Assembly (NCBI RefSeq): GCF_016595675.1
Contig: NZ_JAENJH010000003.1
Span: 372,001 to 436,000, forward strand
Direction: 5' to 3'
Source: Prauserella cavernicola
GTDB lineage: Bacteria > Actinomycetota > Actinomycetes > Mycobacteriales > Pseudonocardiaceae
Length of the DNA: 64,000 bases
Numbering within the stretch: position 1 is the first letter of the stretch; each line of letters opens with the position of its first letter. Positions 15,249-23,973 of this stretch are shown here, piece by piece. The notes under the pieces were generated by a model, which searched no databases, was not told the origin of the DNA, and worked only from the letters and a program-made list of their open reading frames with translations. A program made the position numbers and the translations under genes.

Positions 15249-16870
15249 CGCTGCGCGCACGGGCGCGTGGTTCGGCCGCGGGAGTCACGCTGCTCGCGGT
15301 GTTGCCCATCGCGTTCCTCGCCGTCTTCTTCGCGTGGCCGGTCGTGGCGATCCTGCGGCTGGGCTTCGCCGACGGCGGTGTCGCGACGGCGCTGGCCCAG
15401 TCGCAGACCTGGGAACTGGCCGCGTTCACCGTGGCGCAGGCGGCCGCGTCCACCGTGGTCGCCGTGCTCGCGGGCTTTCCCGTCGCGTTCCTGCTGGCGC
15501 GTGTGCGCCTGCGCGGGGCGGGACTCGTGCGCACGTTCGTGCTGGTGCCGTTCGTGCTGCCGACCGTCGTGGTGGGGCTCGCGTTCAAGGCGTTGTGGCC
15601 CGACGGCGGCGTGTTCACGATCGTGCTGGCCAACGCGTTCTTCAACGTCGCCGTGGTGGCCCGCACCGTCGGCGGGCTGTGGGCACACCTGGACCGGCGT
15701 GGCGAGGACGCGGCGAGGGCCCTCGGGGCGTCGCCGTGGCGGGCGTTCCGCTCGGTGACCCTGCCGGCGCTCGCTCCGGCCGTCGCGTCGGCGGCCGCGG
15801 TGGTGTTCCTGTTCTGCGCCACCAGTTTCGGCGTGGTCCTCATGCTCGGTGGTGCCCGCTACCGCACGCTCGAGACCGAGATCTACCTGCGGACCGTGAA
15901 CCTGCTCGACCTCTCCGGCGCCGCCGCGCTGTCGATCGTGCAGCTGGTGGCCGTGCTCGCCGCGCTGGCGATCGGCGCGCTGGCCCGCAGGCGCAGGGAG
16001 ACCGCGGTGCGGCTGCGCGCCAAGGGCGAGACGGCCCGCAGGCCGGAGGGACGCGAGTGGTGGGTGGTCTCCGCCGCGTTCGGCGTGCTCGCGCTGCTGC
16101 TGGTGCCGATCGCGGCGCTGGTGGTGCGGTCGTTCGCGACCCGCGACGGCTGGAGCCTGGCGGGTTATCGCGCGCTGTCCACGGGTGGCGAGAACGGCAC
16201 GCTCGACGTCAGCGGCTGGGACGCCGCGCTCAACTCGCTGCGCACGGCGTCGGACGCGACGATGCTCGCGCTCGTCGTTGGCGTGCTCGCCGCGACGACG
16301 CTCGTCGCGTTGCGGCGCGCGCCGGGGCGCGGTGCGCGGGCGGCGGGCGAGGTGATGGACGCGGCTCTGATGCTGCCGCTCGGCGTCTCGGCCGTGACGG
16401 TCGGCTTCGGCTACCTCGTGACGCTCGGGGACCTGCCGTGGGATCTGCGCACGTCGCCGTTGCTCGTGCCGTTCGCGCAGGCGCTGGTGATCATCCCGCT
16501 CGTGGTGCGGATGGTGCTGCCCGTGCTGCGGTCGGTGGACGAACGCCTGCGCCAGGCCGCCGCGACGCTCGGCGCGAGCCCGGCCCGGGTGTGGCGCGAG
16601 GTCGATCTGCCGCTGGTCGCGCGGTCGCTCGCGGCGGCCGCCGCGTTCGGCTACGTGGTCGCGCTGGGCGAGTTCGGCGCCACGAGTTTCCTCGCCAGGC
16701 CGGACGCGCCGACGCTGCCGGTGGCCATCGGGTCGCTGGTGAACAGGCCCGGCGAGCTGAACAGCCAGATGGCCTACGCCGCGTGCACGTTGCTGATGCT
16801 CGTGACGGCGCTCGTGGCGATGCTGATCGAGCGGCTGCGCGCACCGCAGGCGCAGGTAGGGGAGTTCTGA
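15212..16870 (+). CDS. thiP: Thiamine ABC transporter permease, two-domain, 552 aa
   Basis: A fused permease with two binding-protein-dependent transport domains. Each carries an EAA-like cytoplasmic loop: EDAARALGASPWRAFRSVTLPAL in the first half and LRQAAATLGASPARVWREVDLPL in the second. About 12 hydrophobic segments are visible. Starts at ATG 15212 or ATG 15224 both overlap thiB (37 or 25 bp) and neither has a well-spaced ribosome site, so the exact start is open. It overlaps thiQ by one base. Fusion of both permease halves is the normal ThiP form. Confidence 0.93.
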   Translation: MDRAMARADRGLTLRARARGSAAGVTLLAVLPIAFLAVFFAWPVVAILRLGFADGGVATALAQSQTWELAAFTVAQAAASTVVAVLAGFPVAFLLARVRLRGAGLVRTFVLVPFVLPTVVVGLAFKALWPDGGVFTIVLANAFFNVAVVARTVGGLWAHLDRRGEDAARALGASPWRAFRSVTLPALAPAVASAAAVVFLFCATSFGVVLMLGGARYRTLETEIYLRTVNLLDLSGAAALSIVQLVAVLAALAIGALARRRRETAVRLRAKGETARRPEGREWWVVSAAFGVLALLLVPIAALVVRSFATRDGWSLAGYRALSTGGENGTLDVSGWDAALNSLRTASDATMLALVVGVLAATTLVALRRAPGRGARAAGEVMDAALMLPLGVSAVTVGFGYLVTLGDLPWDLRTSPLLVPFAQALVIIPLVVRMVLPVLRSVDERLRQAAATLGASPARVWREVDLPLVARSLAAAAAFGYVVALGEFGATSFLARPDAPTLPVAIGSLVNRPGELNSQMAYAACTLLMLVTALVAMLIERLRAPQAQVGEF

Positions 16871-17880
16871 TGCTGACGGTCGAAGGGCTGAGCGTGACCT
16901 ACGGGTCGTTCGAGGCCGTGCGCGACGCCGGCCTGGAGATCGCCGACGGCGACGTGCTGGCGCTGCTCGGTCCGTCCGGTTCCGGCAAGTCCACCCTGTT
17001 GCGGGCGATCACCGGGCTCGAACCGGCGGCCACCGGCTCGGTGCGCTGGGACGGAGCCGACCTCGGGCGGGTTCCGGTGCACCGGCGCGGTTTCGGGCTC
17101 GTGTTCCAGGACGGGCAGCTCTTCCCGCACCGCGACGTCGCCGCCAACATCGCGTTCGGCCTCCGCATGCACGGCACCGCCAAGGCCGAGCAGCGGAAGC
17201 GGGTGCGTGAGCTGCTCGCGCTCGTCGGCCTCGCCGGGTACGAGCGGCGCAAGGTCACCGAGCTCTCGGGCGGCGAGGCACAACGTGTGGCGCTGGCGAG
17301 GGCACTCGCGCCGGGGCCGAGGCTGCTGCTGCTCGACGAGCCGCTGTCGGGCCTCGACGCGGAGCTGCGCGAGCACCTCGCCATCGACCTGGCGCACGTG
17401 CTGCGGCGGGCCAAGATCACCACCCTGCTCGTGACCCACGACCAGGAGGAGGCGTTCACGCTCGCCGACCGGATCGCGGTGCTCGACGCGGGCCGGATCC
17501 AGCAGCTCGGCGACGTGCTCGACGTGTGGCGCCGCCCGGTGGACGAGCGCGTCGCGCGGTTCCTAGGCGTCACCACGGTGCTGCCAGGCGACGCCGCGAG
17601 CGGAGTGGTCACGTGCGCGCTCGGTGAGGTGCGCGTGCCGTGGGCTTCCGACGGCCCGGTGTCGCTCGGCCTGCGTCCCAACGCCGTCCGCGTCGCCGCC
17701 GACGGCGCCGGGGCCGAGGTACTGGCCGGCGTGCACCGGCGCGACCACGTCCGGCTCTCGGTCCGACCCGATGCGGGCCCCGAGCCGCTGGACGCGATCG
17801 CGCCGATGTCCGAGCCCGCGCGGGCGGGCGACCGGGTGCGCCTGGTGCTCGATCCCGACGGCGTCGCCGTGCTCGGCTAA
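16870..17880 (+). CDS. thiQ: Thiamine ABC transporter ATP-binding protein, 336 aa
   Basis: Walker A GPSGSGKST, Q-loop VFQDGQLFPH, signature LSGGEAQRVALARAL and Walker B LLLLDEPLSGLD are followed by the His-loop THDQEEA. About 100 further residues resemble the TOBE-type regulatory domain of CysA/PotA-like ATPases. That makes it longer than enterobacterial ThiQ. The start ATG overlaps the thiP stop (TGATG). Its stop overlaps that of the convergent ABC permease by 4 bp, leaving no room for a separate terminator. Confidence 0.92.
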   Translation: MLTVEGLSVTYGSFEAVRDAGLEIADGDVLALLGPSGSGKSTLLRAITGLEPAATGSVRWDGADLGRVPVHRRGFGLVFQDGQLFPHRDVAANIAFGLRMHGTAKAEQRKRVRELLALVGLAGYERRKVTELSGGEAQRVALARALAPGPRLLLLDEPLSGLDAELREHLAIDLAHVLRRAKITTLLVTHDQEEAFTLADRIAVLDAGRIQQLGDVLDVWRRPVDERVARFLGVTTVLPGDAASGVVTCALGEVRVPWASDGPVSLGLRPNAVRVAADGAGAEVLAGVHRRDHVRLSVRPDAGPEPLDAIAPMSEPARAGDRVRLVLDPDGVAVLG

Positions 17881-18752
17881 CCGTCCTTGGTGCTCAGCTT
17901 GGCGTAGGCGATCGACAGTGCGATCACGATGTAGCAGGCCGCGCGCAGCGCCCCCTCGGCCAGCCCACCGGTCGGCATCGGGTCGCGCAGCACGTCGCCC
18001 AGCGCCAGCCAGGAGTCGTTGAGCAGGAACGGATGCAGCCACTCGAGCGCGTCGAGCAGTTGCAGCACCGAGAACACGATCACGCCGCCCAGCACGGAGG
18101 CGAGCACCACCATCGGATGCTCGGTCCACGCCGAGATCGCCAGCGCCACCGCGCCGATAGCCCACAGCTGCAGCGCGACCCAGCCGGCGGCGATGGCCAC
18201 CTTGAGCAGCGCGGCGGGCAACGACAGCGTCGAACCCGACAGCGTCACCAGTCCGTCGGTGCCGTTGAGCACGAAGCCGGTGAGCACTCCGGTCGCCGCC
18301 ATCACCAGCACGGCCGACAGCGCGAACGTCGCGACGCCGAGCGACTTGACGAGCAGCAGTCTGCCCCTGCTCACCGGTGCGAGCAGCCAGCCGCGCAACG
18401 TGCCGTGTGCGGTCTCGCCCGCCAGCGCGTCGGAGCCCGACATCGCCGCACTGAGCGGCAACAGCAGGTTCAGCGCCATCGCGAGTGTGGCGATGGGCAG
18501 TACGAGCGCATTGCCCGCCGCCGTGGCGAGCAGGGACGCCCCGTCACCGCCACCGCCGCCCGGACCGGCGGAGCCGACGAACGTCAGCGCGATGCCGACG
18601 ATCACCGGGATCGCGGCGAGCAGTCCCAGCACCACCAGCGTGCGTGGCCTGCGGTAGATCCAGCGCAGCTCGGCGCGCACCAGCCTGCCCAGAGTGGCGT
18701 GCGAGCGCCGCGCGACCGGTGCGGGCGCGAGCGTGGTCGTCGCGTCGGTCAT
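17877..18752 (-). CDS. ABC-2 type transporter permease, 291 aa
   Basis: About six hydrophobic segments, beginning LVVLGLLAAIPVIVGIALTF, with the ABC-2 style loop GSDALAGETAHGTLRGWLLAPVSRGRLLLVKSLG. Its ATG overlaps the stop of the upstream ATPase gene by four bases (ATGA). It is the membrane half of an exporter of unknown substrate. The operon order is LolA-like protein, ATPase, permease, on the opposite strand from a two-component system with shared upstream boxes. That suggests the exporter responds to an envelope signal. Confidence 0.9.
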   Translation of the reverse strand: MTDATTTLAPAPVARRSHATLGRLVRAELRWIYRRPRTLVVLGLLAAIPVIVGIALTFVGSAGPGGGGGDGASLLATAAGNALVLPIATLAMALNLLLPLSAAMSGSDALAGETAHGTLRGWLLAPVSRGRLLLVKSLGVATFALSAVLVMAATGVLTGFVLNGTDGLVTLSGSTLSLPAALLKVAIAAGWVALQLWAIGAVALAISAWTEHPMVVLASVLGGVIVFSVLQLLDALEWLHPFLLNDSWLALGDVLRDPMPTGGLAEGALRAACYIVIALSIAYAKLSTKDG

Positions 18753-19738
18753 GACCCGTCCTCCTCGTCGGGCTCCTGGGTCAGCCTGGCGAACAGGTCC
18801 TCCAGACCGGTGCGGGCTCGGCGCGCCTCGTGCACGTCGACACCGGCGTGCACCAGTGCGGCGATCACCTCGGGAGGCGTGCAGGCGGTCAGATCCACGC
18901 GCACGCCTTCGGGAGCCAGTCGCGACGGGATCCGGCTGGCCCGCAACGCCTCCATCGCCGCTGTTCCGTCTGTTGTGGACACCAGCAGCGCGGGTGATCC
19001 GGACTCCAGCAGCTCGGCGAGCTCGCCCTGCGCCACCACACTGCCCGCGTGCAGCACGGCGACGTGCGTGCACGTGGCCTCCACCTCGGCCAGCAGGTGC
19101 GACGACACCAGCACGGTCACCCCGGCCGCGTGCAGCTCGGAGATGATCGTGCGCACCTCGCGCGTGCCCGCGGGGTCGAGCCCGTTGGTCGGCTCGTCGA
19201 GCACCACCATGCGCCGGGGCACCAGCAGCGCCCCGGCGAGCCCGAGCCGCTGCTTCATGCCCAGCGAGTACCCCCGGTAACGCCGGTTGGCCGCCGCGGC
19301 GAGACCGACGCGCTCCAGCGCCTCGCCGACCGCGTGCGGGATGTCGCCCGTCGCCAGCCGGGGCTCCGCCGCCGCCATGCGCAGCAGGTTCTCGCGTCCG
19401 GAGAGAAACGGGTGGAAGCCGGGGCCCTCCACGAGGGCGCCGACGTCGGGCAGCGCGTGCCCCGCGTGCTCCGGCACGGCGTGCCCGAGCAGGCTGACCG
19501 TGCCCGCGGTCGGCCGGACGAGCCCCAGCAGCATCCGGATCGTCGTGGTCTTTCCCGACCCGTTCGGGCCGAGCATGCCCAGCACCGCACCCTCGGGGAC
19601 GTCGAGATCGACGTGGTCCACCGCCACCGTGCGGCCGTACAGCTTGCGCAGCCCCCTCGTCTGCGCAGCCAGCGCCGCGGCGGGTGTGGCCGCCCCCTCG
19701 GGGGCGACCACATCCGTTGCCGTTGTCGACGTGCTCAC
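18749..19738 (-). CDS. ABC transporter ATP-binding protein, 329 aa
   Basis: Walker A GPNGSGKTT, signature YSLGMKQRLGLAGALL, Walker B MVVLDEPTNGLDPAG and switch His in VSSHLLAEVE mark a CcmA/DrrA-type exporter ATPase, with a 100-residue C-terminal extension typical of the group. The GTG start overlaps the stop of the LolA-like gene (GTGA) and its own stop overlaps the permease start (ATGA), so all three are coupled. The substrate is unknown; drug, bacteriocin or lipoprotein-related export are all possible. Confidence 0.92.
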   Translation of the reverse strand: MSTSTTATDVVAPEGAATPAAALAAQTRGLRKLYGRTVAVDHVDLDVPEGAVLGMLGPNGSGKTTTIRMLLGLVRPTAGTVSLLGHAVPEHAGHALPDVGALVEGPGFHPFLSGRENLLRMAAAEPRLATGDIPHAVGEALERVGLAAAANRRYRGYSLGMKQRLGLAGALLVPRRMVVLDEPTNGLDPAGTREVRTIISELHAAGVTVLVSSHLLAEVEATCTHVAVLHAGSVVAQGELAELLESGSPALLVSTTDGTAAMEALRASRIPSRLAPEGVRVDLTACTPPEVIAALVHAGVDVHEARRARTGLEDLFARLTQEPDEEDGS

Positions 19739-20787
19739 CGCGTGCCCAGTGCCTCTGTCAGCACCTGCTGCGGCACGGCGCCGACCGCGAACCGGCCGTC
19801 ATCGGTGATCAGCGCGGTGCCGACCTTGGTGCTGACGACGTAACCGGAGCCGAACTCGCCCTGGACCCGCGTGCCGAACTGGTCGAGCAGACCGCGAGCG
19901 TCGGGACCGTCGGAGTCCGGCCTCCGGTCGAGCGTCTCGGGGGGCACGGATCCCACGTAGACGCTGTCCCAGCCCTCGCCGGTGACCTCGCCGGCCGGCT
20001 TGTCGGGCAGCTGTTCCGGCTTGTTCCTCGGCTGCGAGTCGGTGACCTCGGCGCCCTGCGGCGGCGAGAATTCGAACAGGTCCGCGGGCTGCGGGCCGAA
20101 GTCGATGTCGGTGAACCCGATCTGCAACGCGGGCTCGGTGGTGCCGTTGGTCAGCACCGACATGCGCAGCGGCAGGCGGTTCTCCGCGTCGACCGCGATC
20201 CGCACCTCGCGCAGCAGCGTGCGCTCGGTCGGCTTCGGCGTGAGCACCAGCTCGTAGGCAGCGCGGTCAGCCACCGTCGCCGTGCCGTCCACGGCCACGG
20301 TGCTGCTCTGGCGCACGTAGTCGAGCATGGTCGCCGCCGCCGACGACGGGTCGGCCAGCTCGTCCTGGCCAGCTGCCTTGTGCTTGCGCTCGGCGTTCTC
20401 GGGCAGGGTCGTCTTGGTCGCGGTGTTGTCGGCGGCGTCGTAGCTCCAGGCGGTGCCGCCGTTCTGCACCAGCGTGACCTCGCTGCCGTTCTGCTCGAGC
20501 GCGATCCGGCTGGCGTGGTCGCCGTCGTGGTAGACCCGGGCCGACTCGACGTTGAGCATCGCCATGCCCGGCATCGCGGGCAGACCGAGGTCGTTGTCGA
20601 TCGCGACGTTGCCGGAGAGCGCGGGCGGGTCGGCCTTCAGCACGGACTCGACCAGCTCCTGCGCACTGACCGACGGGAGCTCCGGTGCCTCCCCGGCCCC
20701 GGCCGGCATCGCCATGATGCCCAGCCCGATGGCCCCGGCCGCGGTTCCGGCGACGGCGACGGTCACTGCTCTTTTCTTCGGGTTCAC
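19735..20787 (-). CDS. Secreted LolA/RseB-like protein, 350 aa
   Basis: N-terminal signal peptide (KKRAVTVAVAGTAAGAIGLGIMAMPAGAGE), then SVSAQELVESVLKADPPALSGNVAI and a beta-rich region (YHDGDHASRIALEQNGSEVTLVQNGGTAWSYDAADNTATKT) typical of actinobacterial LolA-like proteins with a lipid-binding half-barrel. The C-terminal part (SGYVVSTKVGTALITDDGRFAVGAVPQQVL) recalls anti-sigma/MucB-like sensors. GTG 20787 follows GGAGGGG; the longer upstream frame crosses the regulatory region and is rejected. It is cotranscribed with an ABC exporter, so it may sense or deliver the exporter's lipid or protein cargo. This role is inferred. Confidence 0.85.
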   Translation of the reverse strand: MNPKKRAVTVAVAGTAAGAIGLGIMAMPAGAGEAPELPSVSAQELVESVLKADPPALSGNVAIDNDLGLPAMPGMAMLNVESARVYHDGDHASRIALEQNGSEVTLVQNGGTAWSYDAADNTATKTTLPENAERKHKAAGQDELADPSSAAATMLDYVRQSSTVAVDGTATVADRAAYELVLTPKPTERTLLREVRIAVDAENRLPLRMSVLTNGTTEPALQIGFTDIDFGPQPADLFEFSPPQGAEVTDSQPRNKPEQLPDKPAGEVTGEGWDSVYVGSVPPETLDRRPDSDGPDARGLLDQFGTRVQGEFGSGYVVSTKVGTALITDDGRFAVGAVPQQVLTEALGTR

Positions 20788-20850
20788 TGCCCCTCCAGTG
20801 GTCGATGTAAGTGTGCCCCGTTTTCCGTCACCGAGACTGCTCGGTGCGTA

Positions 20851-20886
20851 CTGAGATCGTCCTGAGATGCTGAGAACGGGCTGAGA
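20851..20886. promoter_or_regulatory. Two pairs of CTGAGA boxes, candidate response-regulator operator
   Basis: CTGAGA occurs at 20851, 20862, 20870 and 20881, giving two direct-repeat pairs each with an 11-bp period. The site lies between the divergent LolA-ABC operon (start 20787) and the response-regulator gene (start 20926). Eleven-bp direct repeats are the usual site geometry for OmpR/PhoB-type regulators, so autoregulation and control of the exporter are likely. Confidence 0.6.
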
Positions 20887-20925
20887 GCACGCGCATCGCG
20901 CGCCCGAAAACGGCATGCTGAGAGC

Positions 20926-21630
20926 GTGAGACCTCGAGTACTGGTCGTGGACGACGAGCCCGGCGTGCGCAAGGCCCTGCAGCGGGGCCTCACCGCCGAG
21001 GGCATGGACGTGGTCACCGCCGCGGACGGCCCCGGGGGCCTGCGGCTGGCTCAGACCGGTTCCTTCGACGCACTACTGCTCGACATCATGCTGCCTGGCC
21101 TGTCCGGCTACCGCGTGCTCCAGCACCTGCGCGCGCAGGGCGTGCACACACCGGTGCTGCTGATCTCGGCCAAGGACGGCGAGGTCGACCAGGCCGACGG
21201 TCTGGACCTCGGCGCCGACGGCTACCTCGTGAAGCCCTTCTCGTTCGTGGTGCTCGTCGCCCAGGTGCGCGCGGTGCTGCGCAGGGCGGCCGCGCAGGGC
21301 GCGCGCGGGCCGCTGCGCATCGGCGGGCTGACGGTGGACCGGGCCGCGCGGGAGGTGCGCTGGCGCGACGACCCGGTGGCGCTGAGCCCGAGGGAGTTCG
21401 CGCTGCTGGAGGTGCTGGCGGGAAGGGCGGGCACGGTCGTGACCAAGGACGAGTTGCTGCGCGCGGTGTGGGGCGACGAGCAGGCCGCCACCCGCAACGT
21501 CGTCGAGGTGTACGTCGGATACGTGCGGCGCAAGCTCGACGCCGTCGGCGCGGGCGCGTTCGTCCGCACCGTGCGCGGGCACGGCTACGTCGCGTCCGAC
21601 CCCGAGGTCGACCAGGTGATCACGAGTTGA
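20926..21630 (+). CDS. OmpR/PhoB-family response regulator, 234 aa
   Basis: Receiver domain with acidic pocket DD (residues 9-10), phospho-acceptor Asp53 (LLLDIMLPG), conserved switch Ser in LLISAKDG and Lys in LVKPFSF. A C-terminal winged helix follows (VALSPREFALLEVLAGRAG, then NVVEVYVGYVRRKLDAVG and the wing VRTVRGHGYV). GTG 20926 gives the canonical MRPRVLVVDDE start. The stop overlaps the kinase start (TTGA). Likely targets include the boxes at 20851-20886 and perhaps the similar repeats at 6610-6642. Confidence 0.94.
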   Translation: MRPRVLVVDDEPGVRKALQRGLTAEGMDVVTAADGPGGLRLAQTGSFDALLLDIMLPGLSGYRVLQHLRAQGVHTPVLLISAKDGEVDQADGLDLGADGYLVKPFSFVVLVAQVRAVLRRAAAQGARGPLRIGGLTVDRAAREVRWRDDPVALSPREFALLEVLAGRAGTVVTKDELLRAVWGDEQAATRNVVEVYVGYVRRKLDAVGAGAFVRTVRGHGYVASDPEVDQVITS

Positions 21631-22970
21631 CTTCCTCGCCGCGCCGCTGGTGGCTGCGGCGGAGTCTGCGCTTCCGGATCACCCTCGTCACCACCACGAT
21701 CACGCTGGCCCTGCTCTTCGGGCTGGCCGTGCTCGCGGGCAAGGCACTCGGTCCGCTGCTGGTGAACTCCGTCGACGCCGAGCTGCGCAACGCGTTGTCC
21801 ACGGCGAGCGCGACCGTCGAGGCGGGCAGGGCTCCGAGCGCGCCCGAGGGCATCGACGTGCGCGTGCTCGACACCGCGGGGGCGCCGGTGGACGGCGACG
21901 GGGCCGTGCGACTCGACGAGCAGGACGTGCGAGCGCTCAAGTCGGGCCTGCCGGTGAGCAACAGGTTCACGGGCGAGGTCACGACCACGGTGCGCTGGCT
22001 CGGCTCGGTGGTGGTGACGCCGGACGGCATGCCGCGGCTCGTGGCCGTGGGCACGCCGATGGTCGGGTCGGAGGCGGCGAAGGCGGACGGCTCGCGCTGG
22101 CTGCTGCTCGTGGCGCTCGTCGGCGCGCTCGCCGCGACGCTCGCGACGTGGCTCGGCGTGCGGTCCGCGCTGCGGCCCGTCGGCCGGATGCGGCGCTCGG
22201 TGAAGGACCTGCCGCAGGGCCGCAGACTGCCGCTGCCGGAGGCGCACGACGAACTGCGCGCGCTGGCGTCGGACTTCAACGCCCTGCTGGCCAGGCAGGA
22301 GGAGGCCAGCGAGCGGTTGCGCCGGTTCACCGGCGACGCCGCGCACGAGCTGCGCTCGCCCGTCGCCTCCATCAGGGTGCAGGCCGAGGTCGCGGTGACC
22401 AACCCCGATCCCGAGCTCTCGCAGGAGACCCTCGGCGACATCCTCGAGGAGTCCGAGCGGCTCTCGGCGCTGCTCGACGGCCTGCTCGCGCTGGCCCGCT
22501 CCGACGCGGGCGAGGTGCCGCCCGCCGAACCGGTTGAGCTGGTCACCGAGGCCAGGGACGCGGTGGCGAGGCTGCCGGCGGGCTCGCCGTCGGTGCGCGT
22601 GAGCGCGGTGGTGCCGCAGGCGTGGGCGCTCGCGACCCACGCCGAGGTGGAGCTGGTGCTGAACAACCTGCTGCGCAACGCCTGCCGCTACGCCGAGGGC
22701 CAGATCGTGGTGTCGGTGCTGGCGTCGCGGGCCCGCGTGCGCGTCGTGGTGGACGACGACGGCCCCGGCGTCGCTCCTGAGCACCGCGAGCACGTCTTCG
22801 ACCGCTTCTACCGGGTGTCCGACGACCGGGCGCGCACGTCGGGCGGCAACGGGCTGGGCCTGGCGATGGTGGCCGAGGCCGTGCGCAGGCGCGGCGGCAG
22901 GGTCACGGTGGGGGAGTCGCCGGACGGCGGCGCGCGGTTCCAGGTCAGCTGGCGGCGGCACGCACGCTAA
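21627..22970 (+). CDS. Membrane sensor histidine kinase, 447 aa
   Basis: TTG start overlapping the regulator stop (TTGA). Transmembrane helix 1 (ITLVTTTITLALLFGLAVLAG), an extracytoplasmic sensor of about 120 residues, helix 2 (WLLLVALVGALAATLATWLG), a HAMP-like linker, then H-box FTGDAAHELRSP with phospho-His240. The N-box NNLLRNACRYAE, G1 VDDDGPGV, F-box DRFYRVSD and G2 GGNGLGLAMV complete the ATPase domain. It pairs with the preceding response regulator. The stimulus is unknown; the neighbouring secreted LolA-like protein suggests an envelope cue. Confidence 0.94.
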   Translation: MTSSPRRWWLRRSLRFRITLVTTTITLALLFGLAVLAGKALGPLLVNSVDAELRNALSTASATVEAGRAPSAPEGIDVRVLDTAGAPVDGDGAVRLDEQDVRALKSGLPVSNRFTGEVTTTVRWLGSVVVTPDGMPRLVAVGTPMVGSEAAKADGSRWLLLVALVGALAATLATWLGVRSALRPVGRMRRSVKDLPQGRRLPLPEAHDELRALASDFNALLARQEEASERLRRFTGDAAHELRSPVASIRVQAEVAVTNPDPELSQETLGDILEESERLSALLDGLLALARSDAGEVPPAEPVELVTEARDAVARLPAGSPSVRVSAVVPQAWALATHAEVELVLNNLLRNACRYAEGQIVVSVLASRARVRVVVDDDGPGVAPEHREHVFDRFYRVSDDRARTSGGNGLGLAMVAEAVRRRGGRVTVGESPDGGARFQVSWRRHAR

Positions 22971-22981
22971 CCTCCCGGCTC

Positions 22982-23389
22982 GTGGACCCCGTTGTGATCG
23001 TCGGAGCCGCCATCGTCCGCGACGGCACCCTGCTCGCGCAGCAGCGCGCCTACCCGAGCGAGGCGGCGGGACTGTGGGAACTGCCAGGCGGCCGGGTGGA
23101 GCCCGGCGAGCGGGAGGACGCCGCCGTGCGCAGGGAGTGCGCGGAGGAGCTCGGCGTCGCCGTCGAGGTGGGTGCCCGGGTGGGTGCCGACGTGCCGCTG
23201 CCGGGAGGCAAGGTGCTGCGGATCTTCGCGGCGGAGCTCGCCGATCCTGCCGTGCGGCCACGGGCCGTGGAGCACCGTGCGCTGCGCTGGGTGGCACCGG
23301 ACGCCGTGGCCGGACTCGACTGGCTGCCCGCCGACCGGATCCTGGTCCCCGACCTCGAACGGCTGCTCGGATTCACCGGATCGGGTTGA
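22982..23389 (+). CDS. NUDIX hydrolase, MutT type, 135 aa
   Basis: Complete Nudix box GGRVEPGEREDAAVRRECAE followed by ELGV, preceded by ALRDG-like VIVGAAIVRDGTLLAQQRAY and LWELPGG. It resembles (d)CTP/8-oxo-dGTP pyrophosphohydrolases that sanitise nucleotide pools; the exact substrate cannot be told. GTG 22982 lies 8 nt after a TAACCT -10 hexamer (22968-22973) without a ribosome site, so a leaderless mRNA is likely. Confidence 0.92.
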   Translation: MDPVVIVGAAIVRDGTLLAQQRAYPSEAAGLWELPGGRVEPGEREDAAVRRECAEELGVAVEVGARVGADVPLPGGKVLRIFAAELADPAVRPRAVEHRALRWVAPDAVAGLDWLPADRILVPDLERLLGFTGSG

Positions 23390-23457
23390 TCGTTTACGCA
23401 GGTCAGAGGACTTTTTCGAAAGGCGGTCGAAGCAGTTCGAGGCTTACCATCGTGGAC

Positions 23458-23757
23458 ATGTATGTCGTGCTGGTCACCTACACCGCGCCCCTGACGGAGA
23501 TCGACTACGCGCTTCCCGACCACGTGGAGTGGGTCGCGAAGCAGTACGACCACAACCACCTGCTGGCCTCGGGGCGCAGGGACGTGCATCTCGGCGAGGT
23601 GCTGATCGTCAGGCCCATGTCCCGGCTCAAGCTCGACGCGATGCTGGCGGCGGACCCGCTGGCGCTCGCGCATCTCGCGCACTACGAGGTGACGGAGTTC
23701 GCGGCGACGCGGACGTGTCCGGAGCTGCGGATGCTCAACGAGGCCATCCCGCACTGA
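23458..23757 (+). CDS. YciI-like protein, 99 aa
   Basis: MYVVLVTYTAPLTEIDYALPDHVEWVAKQYDHNHLLASGRR followed by VLIVRPMSRLKLDAMLAADPLALAHLAHYEVTEF has the ferredoxin-like YCII fold pattern with the conserved His of DHVEW and an Asp in the MLAADP turn. Family members are small, possibly catalytic proteins of mostly unknown role. ATG 23458 sits 7 nt after TACCAT and has no Shine-Dalgarno, so it is probably leaderless. Confidence 0.85.
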   Translation: MYVVLVTYTAPLTEIDYALPDHVEWVAKQYDHNHLLASGRRDVHLGEVLIVRPMSRLKLDAMLAADPLALAHLAHYEVTEFAATRTCPELRMLNEAIPH

Positions 23758-23769
23758 GCGGGATCGTGC

Positions 23770-23934
23770 TCACGCGGCCTTGGCGATGTCTGCCTTGGCC
23801 TTCTTCAGTGCGAGCACGGGACATTTCTTGCACCGTGGCTTCGACTTGCAGCACTTCTTCTTGACCTTGCCGTTTTTCATCAGCTTGCGGACGACCGCCT
23901 TGGGGTCGTCGCCGGCCCCGTGCTTGCTGCCCAC
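23770..23934 (-). CDS. 54-residue Lys/Cys-rich protein under an iron box
   Basis: The protein reads MGSKHGAGDDPKAVVRKLMK, then NGKVKKKCCKSKPRCKKCPV, then LALKKAKADIAKAA. It is highly basic with four cysteines spaced CC-x5-C-x2-C, a possible metal site. I recall similar short proteins in other actinobacteria, without a known function. GTG 23934 is supported by GGAGAG 6 nt upstream. An almost consensus IdeR/DtxR box lies 40-58 bp before the start, so expression should rise under iron limitation. It is convergent with the yciI gene, 12 bp apart. Confidence 0.75.
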   Translation of the reverse strand: MGSKHGAGDDPKAVVRKLMKNGKVKKKCCKSKPRCKKCPVLALKKAKADIAKAA

Positions 23935-23973
23935 AGATCACTCTCCACGACGGGTGCTTTCCTGCGCCCCAGG

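Noticed and set aside
15334-17880. 848-residue open frame spanning thiP and thiQ
   Set aside because: Its first part is the shifted frame of thiP (Arg/Gly/Ala-rich). Only the last 336 residues, from ATG 16870, are a real protein (ThiQ).
17640-19280. 546-residue open frame on the plus strand over the ABC exporter genes
   Set aside because: Arg/Gln/Ser-rich shadow opposite clear ABC ATPase and permease genes.
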